A stretch of DNA of 64,000 bases from Lactarius indigo (lineage: Eukaryota > Basidiomycota > Agaricomycetes > Russulales > Russulaceae): the NCBI GenBank assembly GCA_025766275.1, contig JAFKAC010000021.1, forward strand, positions 781,904 to 845,903. The letters are read 5' to 3'. Below, in pieces: positions 56,184 to 64,000 of the stretch. The stretch's first letter is position 1. Each line of letters starts with the position of its first letter. The position numbers and the translations under genes were made by a program. The notes beneath the pieces are model-generated. The model made no database searches. It was not told the origin of the DNA and was given only the letters and a program-made list of their open reading frames with translations.

Positions 56184-58138
56184 TCACATGTTTGGCCACC
56201 AGAAATCACGTTGTACTAGTTCCAGGGTGTTTGCAATTCCTGGGTGTCCGGCGCTTGGAGTGTCATGGAAAAAGGTGATTACTCCCCGTTTAAGATCATT
56301 GTTTCCCACAACAACAAGAGCGTCGCCTTTCCACCACAACCTATTGTGTTTCTTTAGGTTGTGGGGTTTGATCCATGGAAGAAGCGTTGCTTCATCCATA
56401 CTTTGTGCTATTTGGGTCCACATGTCCATGTCATGCATGGCTGTCTGGGTGATTTTTAGGAACACCTCTTCCGGTAGTACCATAACGTGATCGTTATCTG
56501 TTGTACCATCGTCGTAATCAGGGCATCTTGATAAGGAGTCTGCCTGGGTATTTTTGGTGCTGGGGATATGTTTGAGTACGAAGTTGTACTTGGAAAGCTC
56601 TTGGAATTCTCGCACTATGTGTTGATTGATCTTTCTTGGTTCCTTCCAGTACTGAAGGTTGGCATGGTCCATGTGAATGGTTATCAGGTGGGGAGAGCCG
56701 ATCAGATACGTGTGCCAAGTTTGTAGGGCTTTGACAATGGCCAATAATTCCCTGTCATAGATATCATAGTTGCGTTCTGCCTCTGTTAGTGATTCGGAAT
56801 AGAACGCAACCAGATGTGTCTTTTGGTCTTCCCCTTTTTGGTTTAATACTGCTCCTAGGGCGTAGCTAGAGGCATCCACCTCAATTTTGAAGGGTTGGTC
56901 TAATTTTGGGAATAGAAGTACCAGCTCAGAACTAATTCATTCTTTGATGGTATTGAATGCCTTCTGTCTGGCATCTGTCCAATCCCAAGGTACATCCTTT
57001 TTTGTAAGGTCATGGAGCGGTCTTGCTATCGTGGAGAATCCCCTTATGAATCATCAATAAAAATTGCAAAAGCCTAGGAAGGCTCGCACTTCTTTCAGGG
57101 ATTTCGGCGCCTTTCAGTCTCATATGCCTTGCACCTTCACCGGGTCCATCCGCAACTTGCCATACCCAATGATCAACCCCAGATATTCCACTTCATAGAC
57201 CTCAAATACGCATTTTTCTGGTTTGATGTATAAATCATGTTCATTGCAGAGGTCCAGGACGTGGTGTAACACTTGTCTGTGGTGGGCGCAATCATCTGCT
57301 GTTGCGATTAGGATATCATCCATATAGACGATGACTTCTCCTGTCAATACCAACTCCTGGAATATGGTGTCCATCATGGTTTGGAAGGTACTGGGGGAGT
57401 TGGTAAGGCTGAAGAACATGACTTGGGGTTCGAATAGTCCCTGATTAGTTTTGAATGCTGCTTTCCATTTGTCCCCTGGTTTGATTTGAATGTTATTATA
57501 CCCCCATCGGATATCGAGCTTGGAATAGAGCCGTGCTTCTCGAATCCTATCGATGAGTTTGGGGATTAGGGGGAGTGGATAGTGGTTCTTCACAGTGAGT
57601 TCATTAAGACGGCAGTAATCTTGTACCGGATGCAGCTTCCCATCCTTCTTTTTGATGAAGAAAAAGGGAGATGCATAAGGAGACTTTGACGGTTGGATAT
57701 ATTTTTTGTCCAGGTGCTCAGTCATGAATTCTGACAATTTCTCAGTTTCAGGGATTGTGAGTGGGTACACTTTACAATCCATAGTCTCAGGGGCATTTGG
57801 GACTAGATCGATGGCATGGTCCCAAGTTCGTGAAGGAGGGAAGTGTTGGGAGGCTTCCTCACTGAAGACTTTGTGGTGTCTTCTGTATTCCTCAGGGACC
57901 ATTTCTTTGAAGGTCTTCTGGGGTTTTTTGGTGGCTTCTTGTTGTGCTAATTCCGACGCCGTTGTCATTTTTCGTAGTTGGATGCACGGGTCTTCTCCGT
58001 TTTCTAGTTGTTCCCAAGCCAATTCGTCAAGTTGGTACGTCTCCAATGCCTTAATGGTAGCTTCCATAGGCATGGCTTCATCTGACAAATTAAGGCTGGT
58101 GATTACCACTGGTTGGAACTCCTCATCCAGGGTGGCAT
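56184..58138 (-). pseudogene. Protease C-terminus, RT and RNase H of A3
   Basis: 57120-58109 encodes the RT with KKKDGKLHPVQDYCRLN, FSLTNSPSTFQ and VYMDDILIATADD. 56184-56879 encodes RNase H (MDASSYALGAVLNQKG, YDRELLAIVKAL) and the integrase zinc region. The two are separated by stops at ~56940-57119. The protease is split by LTR C3 at 58139. Confidence 0.9.
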
Positions 58139-59306
58139 TGTTGATAAGTGACCCTTGTGCACTTAGCGGCTCGTACAGACCGGACTTGCAGCATGGACTG
58201 CTTTAGATTAGATATACAGGACTTGTAGATTAGATACTGTTTGATCTGTACAATCTGGACTTATCATTGCATCACATATGACATCACTGTACTTCTATGA
58301 CATCATGTGTCTGGACTCTGCGTTGTACTCAACGCCTTTGTTCTTTACTTAGTATTATCTTTATTATGATGTCAGTATGATATCATCTAGTTCTGGACTC
58401 TCCTTGTTCTCCTTTCCCTTGTTCTCAAAGCGTCCACTCCTTTGTCCCTTTGTAGAACAATAGCACCTTTGTATTCTGTGACTAGCGTTACTTACCTTGT
58501 ACTACTGTCACCCTCTGTAGGAGTATAAGTAGAGTACCATGTGTTGATAAGTGACCCTTGCGCACTTAGCGGCTCTTACGGACCGGACTTACAGATATGG
58601 ACTGCTGTAGATTAATTAGGACCGCTTTAGATTAGATTTGATCTGAACAATCTCGGACTACTTTATCTATGACATCATATGGACATATCCAGACCCTTCA
58701 TTGTACTATGCGTTCTTGTATCTTTCTTTGTTCTCTTTTTGTTCTATCCTTATTATGATGTCATTATGATATCACTTACTTCTAGACTCTCCTTGTTCTT
58801 TCTATCCTTGTTCTCAGAACGTCCACTCCTTTGTCCGTTTGTAGAACAATAACTGTCTTGTAGTACGTGACTTGTGTTACATCCCTTGTATAGTGTCACT
58901 CCCAGAAAGTGTATAAGTAGAGTAGCATGTACGCCCCTGGTCCACATCAGTTCTCACTGTTTGTGTGCCAGGTAAGCTCCCTTCCCTCCAATGTATATCA
59001 TCAGTTCTCACTGTTTGTGTGCCAGACAACTCTTTTGCTTCACTTGCCTGACCCCCTGTTGCTGCTTCAAGCACTCTTGCATATCTCACCACAGACACTT
59101 TTGCACTCTGTGAGTATGCCCTCCTACTGTGCTGTTCATCACCATGTACGCCCTTGGTCCACATCAGTTCTCACTGCTTGTGTGCCAGACAACTATCTTG
59201 CTTCACCTGCTTGACACAACCCTCTGCTGCTATTCAGCTGCCTCCAGTATCTCACCACAGTCTACTTTGTCACTGTGAGTATTGGTTATGTCTATGCTGT
59301 TCATCA
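58139..59306 (+). repeat. Solo LTR C3, interrupted by LTR C4
   Basis: TGTTGATAAG at 58139 to GTTCATCA at 59306, TSD GGCAT (58134-58138, 59307-59311). Removing C4 and one CCATG copy leaves ~563 bp, the same class as C2 (without the 54-nt segment). Confidence 0.9.
58542..59141 (+). repeat. Solo LTR C4, inserted in C3
   Basis: 600 bp, TSD CCATG (58537-58541, 59142-59146). Contains the 54-nt GT...AG segment at 58972-59025. Confidence 0.92.
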
Positions 59307-59311
59307 GGCAT

Positions 59312-59702
59312 CTCGCCAATGGAATTTTGGTTCAAAGGCTGTAAACCAAGGGTATCCCAGGATGACTTCGTCATTTCCAAGATCGGTGATAAGGAATCGG
59401 AGGTTCTGGGTTTTTCCCCCTGTTTTTACAGTTAGATCGGTGAAGGAGGTGATTTCTCCTCCTTGATTATGGGTTCCATCTATGTTCCATATCTTGATAG
59501 GTTGTTCTGTGGCCAACCAGGCAATGTTCAATTGCTTTAGAAGGTTTGTGCTTATGAAATTGTCGGTTGCTCCAGAGTCAATAAGAATGTTTTGTTTGGC
59601 CGTTGCATGTGCAGATTTGAAAAGTACTGGAATTTGCATAGATTGGAATCTGCTATTGTACACACTAAGTTTTAATGCTCTAGCCCAGGCTGCCAGGTTC
59701 AA
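59312..59702 (-). pseudogene. Protease N-terminal part of A3
   Basis: LNLAAWARALKLSVYNSRF, active site LIDSGATDNFIS, EVILGYPWFTAFEPKFHWRD; truncated by LTR C3. Confidence 0.88.
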
Positions 59703-61347
59703 GCGTTCAGAAAATCCTTTTTCTGTCCAAATAACTTGTCCACCATGAGTTCACGAACTTTGGGGATTTGGGCAAAGAGGGCAGCAACTTGTGCCTCCGC
59801 TTGCTCTTCATTTGAGAGGGGTTGTGAAGCTGTCATGGAAATTGTGGCCATCGTTGGAGTGGCGGTGGCATCCACAGTTTTGGCTGTTACTGCTGGTTTT
59901 TGTGGGCAGATGCGGGAGATGTGGCCTTGGCCACGGCATCGGAAGCACCTTCCTTCCTTTTAAAGCTATTTTTTCTCATCGTCTGTCATTGCAGTGCGGG
60001 CTCGAGTGCGACTGACATCCATTGCATTCAGATCTCTGTTTTTGTTTAAGGTGGACAGCCATTGATCGCGGGAGGCTCCTCCTCTTTTGTCGTTCTTCCC
60101 CTTGGTGAGTTTATCTTTAAGGAGAAGGTATTCGGCTTGTTGGAGGGTGACTGCCGCCTTCCAATCGTCCCATGTTATTGGGTGGTGGAACTTGATTGCA
60201 TTGACCATGAGGGCATTTGGTAATCCTTTCTGGAAGATTTCCAAGGTGGTGGCTTCATCCTTATTGTATCTGGCCTTGTTTGCCTTGTTTGAGAACTTGG
60301 CGATGTATGTGTCAATATCTTCTTTTTCCATCCGAAGAGTTTGAATGGCATGCTGGGCTTTTTGCTGTTGAGTGGTGTCGGTGTATGCCTGAATGAAGCG
60401 CATTTCTATGTTGTTCCACAAGTTTTCTGTGTTCATGGCCACTCCTCCTGCTAATTGATCTACTAGCCATTGAATTTGTTCTTCTACCCAATCGTCCACC
60501 AACAGCCCTCTGATGTAAGAAAGGAGGGTCATCGCTCAAGAGTATGGGAGGGTTAATTGCTGAACGCTTGGGTTCATTCCTTGATAGAGGGAGAAGGCGT
60601 TGAGAAACGCTTGACTGGATTCTTGGTCTCCGGTAAACTTGGGAGGAGGATTCCCTCTGAGTAATCCGTTCGGGGCTCCTGCTGCTGCACCTCCAGTGCC
60701 TGCTGCACCTCCAGGCATGCCACCTCCGCCTCCAGGCACACCGCCTCCACCTCCAGGTGCACCGCCTCCATGATGGCCTCCTGCGCTTCCCAGAGGGCCT
60801 CCTCCACCTGCCAGCATACTTCCTCCCAGAGAATGTCCTCCACTACCTGAAGGATTCGCTGATGAGGCTCCTGCAGGTTGGGAGCTTCCTGAGGGTTGGG
60901 CGGTGGTGAGAGTGGTGGAGAGTTGGGTGGCGGACATGTTGGCATATGATGCGAAGTCGACTGGCCTTTGGATGGTGGGGGTAAGGGTAGGGTTGTTTTC
61001 TGAGTCGGAGTCTGGTTCTGATGCGGGTTCTTCAACGTCTGAGTCAGTGTTGATGGCTTGGATGTGGCCTTTTCCAGGTCCTAATCCGAGGTGTGCAGGG
61101 ACTGGTTTATATGAGTACCAGGAGTGTTTTGAATCAGAGTAGGCAACGTAGGCCCAGATGTGCTGATCCTCGATATACTTGATGGGTTCGTATGAGAGTT
61201 TGTCGGGGTTGTAGACGTAGTATCCCTTGTCGTGTGGGGTATTTCTCCAGAGGGCAGTTCCTTTGATTGAGGGTCAGAGGTCATCGTGTGGGTGTCGTTC
61301 AGGTATTCCTGGACAAACTGGGTTCAACTTCGGCTGGTGAGAGCCAT
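59699..61347 (-). pseudogene. Gag of A3
   Basis: Starts ATG (61345-61347) with the ALTS module, then a stop and shift near 61280-61320; Gly/Pro-rich segment and capsid region (60536-60937), YIRGLLVDDWVEEQIQWLVD (59966-60532) and a zinc-knuckle region near 59900-59950. It overlaps the protease in the -1 frame as in A1. Dead copy. Confidence 0.88.
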
Positions 61348-61362
61348 GGTGTGCAGTTGAAG

Positions 61363-61373
61363 AGACTAGACTT
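61363..61373 (-). other. Primer-binding site of A3
   Basis: AGACTAGACTT on the plus strand (primer site AAGTCTAGTCT on the element strand), two bases from the LTR and complementary to the element-strand sequence encoded by 61608-61618 in the LTR. Confidence 0.7.
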
Positions 61374-61375
61374 AA

Positions 61376-61958
61376 TGTAACGCCACTACAGGGGCGTTAG
61401 GTACAACCTGTACCAAGTCAGTTGAATCGTGGTAGCGCAAGCTCCAAGGCCTGGCTTCAGTAGAATGATGCACAAGGATCACAAGGACATTAGTCACTTG
61501 GATCATAGAGGAAGGCTAAGACGCGAAGGCCTAGCAAGGACTGAGAGTTCGCAAGATGAAGGAAAGCATGAAGGCATCCATGTTAGACAAGTGTAGTTTT
61601 ACACAAGAAGTCTAGTCTCCCGTACAAGCTAGGTAAGACGCGGTTTAAGTACATGTTGGCCTGTATGGCCACTACAAACAGATGGTGTCATTGCTCGACT
61701 AAGGAATAAAGGGGAGGACATATGAAGAACAAAGGGTAGTCATAATGGAAATAAAGGTGAATCACGCGGGGTCGCGCGTGAGTAAGAATGAGATGGAAAC
61801 TAGCACATGTCAAGCTTTATCAAAGGAGAACATCGATAAGCAGGGTGCGCGATAGGAACCGGGTAATCATAAAGTCCGCGTAGTCATACAGGGCTCATAA
61901 AGTATTGGGGGTGGGATAGTAAGAAAGCAAAGGATGAGTCTGGAAAGAATTCGTAACA
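61376..61958 (-). repeat. 5' LTR of A3
   Basis: 583 bp, same length as its partner at 51696-52278. The two differ at many CpG sites, almost nowhere else. Confidence 0.95.
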
Positions 61959-61990
61959 TTGAGGTGTCTTCAGGCCAAGACGGGGGGTAA

Positions 61991-62576
61991 TGTTACAATT
62001 TCTCCGGACTCGTTCTTTCCTTTCCTTACTATTCCAACCCTGATACTATACGAGCCCTGTACAATTACGTGGACTTTATGATTACCCGGTTTCTATCACA
62101 TGCCTTGCTTATCGACGATTCCTTCTGATAAAGCTTGACATGTGCTAGTTCCCGCCTCATTTCCACTCATGCATGACCCCGCGTGATTCACCCTTATTCT
62201 CACTATATCCATGCCTTGTTCTACTTATGCCTTTCCCCTTATTCTCCGAACAGGTGATGACGTCATCTGTTTGCTGTGGCCATACAACCTGACTTGTATT
62301 TAAGCCTAGTCACACCTAGCTTGTACGGTAGACTAGACTTCTTGTGTAATACTACACTTGTCTAAATGCAGATCACCTTGAGTGCTCTTGAAAGTCTCCC
62401 GACCTCCTTATTCCTGCTAGACCTTCGCGTCTTAGCCTTCCTCTACAATCCAAGTGACTTAGGTCCTTGTGATCCTTGTGCATCATCTCTACTGAAGTCA
62501 AGCCTCTGAGCTTGTACTACTGTGAGCTGATTGACTTGGTACAGGCTGTACCTAATGCCCCTGTAGTGGTGTTACA
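61991..62576 (+). repeat. 3' LTR of A2
   Basis: 586 bp, TGTTACAATT...GTGTTACA, preceded by the polypurine tract ACGGGGGGTAA (61980-61990) and followed by the TSD AGTAG. Confidence 0.95.
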
Positions 62577-62581
62577 AGTAG

Positions 62582-62954
62582 GTGGGGTTTTGAGTGGTGG
62601 AGGTGGTGTGGAGGGTGCCGATGATGGGGGTGATGGTACTGGTGGTTTGGGTGGAGGAGTAGGATTCTGGCAAGGAGGGGGGGTTGGCAAGTATTGGCCT
62701 TCTTCTGGTGTGGACAGTGTAAGTTCCCCTGGTTCTCGTTCAGGGGAACGGGGAATAATGGGGACAGGGTCAATTGTCATAGTGGATCGGGGGGAGTCTG
62801 TAGATGGTGGTGGTGGTGACAGTCGGGGGATACCGGGAATGGTGAACGATAGATTGGTGACGGCGATGGTTTCTCCGTTGAACAGGGTGGTGAGTTGGGG
62901 ATCAATGTCGAGAACATTGACAAGAGTTGTATCGGAAACTGGGGTGTTGGCCAT
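62582..62954 (-). pseudogene. ORF3 of A0, N-terminal part
   Basis: ATG at 62952-62954: MANTPVSDTTLVNVL, a short globular segment, then Pro/Ser-rich sequence (TPEEGQYLPTPPP...). It is cut by A2 and continues at 43620. Confidence 0.8.
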
Positions 62955-62999
62955 TGTGTGGTACTGCTGTTGGGCTAAGGACATCTTCTTCTTATATCT

Positions 63000-64000
63000 T
63001 TCATCCAGCCCTGTTGGTGGATGGGTGCAATTGGTAATAATCTTTGATCGTGTCTTGCGCATGTGTTAGATTGGTTGCAGGTTCCCACATGTTGTTGCTC
63101 ATGGGGAATCCCTTCCACTTTACTAGGAAGTGGAGTTTACGCCCTCGGCCTCGTTCCTGGGCATCTTCAATTCACTCCACTTCATACTCCTCTTCTCCGT
63201 TGATAAGGTCAGGTGGAGGTTGGGTGAAGTTCATACCGTGCATCTCCATCTCCTTATAGGGCGTGAGAAGGTTCACATGGAATACGGGGTGGATCTTCCA
63301 TGACGGTGGGAGTTTGAGTTTGTAGGAAACATCTGATAGAACCTTCGTTATCTTGAAGGGTCCGTATCTTTTAGGGGCAAGTTTACTTGTAGGGTAGAAG
63401 GTGCGGAGATTTGTTCCTTCTAGCCATACATGGTCTCCTTGTTGATAAGGTGTGAACCCCATCTTGCCTCGTTGTGCCATGAGGTGTTGCGCATGTTTGA
63501 TACTATCCTGGGTGTGTTGTCTGAGGACTAATAAATCTTCCAGTCATTGATCCACTGCTGGGCAGTTTGACGGTTTGGGGTTCCATGTTGTTTGGGGTTC
63601 CCATCCCATAAGGAGTGAGAATGGGGAGTGTTTGGTTGTGGCATTGGTCCACGAGTTGTGCGCGAATTGTGCCATGGGTAAGACTTCCGCCCAATTGTCT
63701 TGTCTTACGTTGCACCAGTGGCGTAAATACTGCTCTAGCCATTGATTGGTGTGTTCCAATTGGCCGTCGGTTTGGGGTGGTATGCCGATGATATATTTTG
63801 TTGTATTCCCAGGGTGTTGCATAGTTGCCTCATGAATGTTGATGCAAATCTGGGGTCTCAATCGGATATGATTTTTCTGGGTAATCCATAGTGGGGGTAC
63901 ATGTGTTGGAGGTAGAGTTTGGCTACCCCTTCTGACGTTATGGTTTTGTTGCAGGGGATGAATATGGCTGCTTTTGAGCAATCGTGATCGGTGATGGTGA
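63000..64000 (-). pseudogene. Integrase and chromodomain of A0 (partial, runs off window)
   Basis: Chromodomain at ~63010-63190 with a TGA in the EVE/IED junction where A1 has CGA. Integrase C-terminus at 63172-63480 (KRYGPFKITKVLSDVSY, HPVFHVNLLTPYK). Core with TDGQLEHTNQWLEQYL at 63544-63981 in a shifted frame, and a TGA near 63545 at the same codon as in A1. Confidence 0.85.

Larger units (their letters stand above)
51696..61958 (-). mobile_element. Gypsy element A3, inserted at the 3' end of A2
   Basis: Two 583-bp LTRs and a perfect TSD TTGAG (51691-51695 and 61959-61963). All internal regions are present in order on the minus strand, interrupted by four family C LTRs. Gag starts with ATG in this copy. 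Confidence 0.95.
43621..62576 (+). mobile_element. Gypsy element A2, inserted in ORF3 of A0
   Basis: Plus-strand element with LTRs at 43621-44205 and 61991-62576 and TSD AGTAG on both sides. Interrupted by solo LTR B (49549-50323) and by A3 (51696-61958). Its own last internal stretch with the polypurine tract ACGGGGGGTAA is stranded at 61964-61990. Confidence 0.95.
41880..64000 (-). mobile_element. Outer gypsy element A0 (5' half beyond the window)
   Basis: 3' LTR at 41880-42454, then ORF3 (42489-43620), interrupted by A2 (43621-62576 plus TSD) and resuming at 62582 with the ORF3 N-terminus, chromodomain and integrase up to the right edge. The frame of ORF3 resumes when A2 and one AGTAG copy are removed, which proves the nesting. 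Confidence 0.9.

Overview
The window looks like a repeat-rich, probably heterochromatic stretch of a basidiomycete genome, most likely an Agaricomycete. The evidence is short GT-AG introns (46-68 nt, CTAAC-like branch points), Ty3/gypsy elements with chromodomains, hAT, MULE and Tnp2-type (CACTA-like) transposases typical of these fungi, and one spliced gene of a kind common in agaric genomes but without a known function. No rRNA, tRNA, CRISPR or bacterial-type operon was seen. The genus cannot be told from this window.

Layout. 1-6104: a minus-strand chromodomain gypsy element (family A, copy A1), cut by the left window edge, with its 5' LTR at 5522-6104. 7701-9899: the only clean host-like gene, seven exons. 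9900-17700: sparse, degenerate, unrecognised ORFs. 17122-39985: a decayed Tnp2-type transposase gene split by a solo LTR (family B, 17759-18535) and by a hAT transposon (19370-37894). The hAT gene (14 exons) itself carries a MULE (about 22240-27080) in intron 7 and a complete second-family gypsy element (family D, 28438-36142) in intron 13. 41880-64000: a nest of family A elements. The outer minus-strand copy A0 is split by the plus-strand copy A2 (43621-62576, TSD AGTAG). A2 is split by a solo LTR B (49549-50323, TSD TCCCC) and by the minus-strand copy A3 (51696-61958, TSD TTGAG). A3 carries four solo LTRs of family C, one inside another.

How it works together. The gypsy elements have LTR, gag, protease, reverse transcriptase, RNase H, integrase with chromodomain, then an extra ORF3 before the polypurine tract. 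ORF3 has a proline-rich N-terminus, a coiled coil, two CCHC zinc knuckles and a C-terminal Cys/His cluster. It looks like a second Gag-like protein, and a homologue without the knuckles lies in family D, in frame with pol. Both families carry an 11-nt perfect complement between a site 33 nt after the LTR TATA box and the primer-binding position, the self-priming layout known from Tf1/sushi elements. LTR pairs differ almost only at CpG sites, and most checked in-frame stops are CGA to TGA, so cytosine methylation or a RIP-like process has been eroding the repeats. Exon ends, insertion points and target duplications were read by eye. Exact frames inside decayed copies are approximate.
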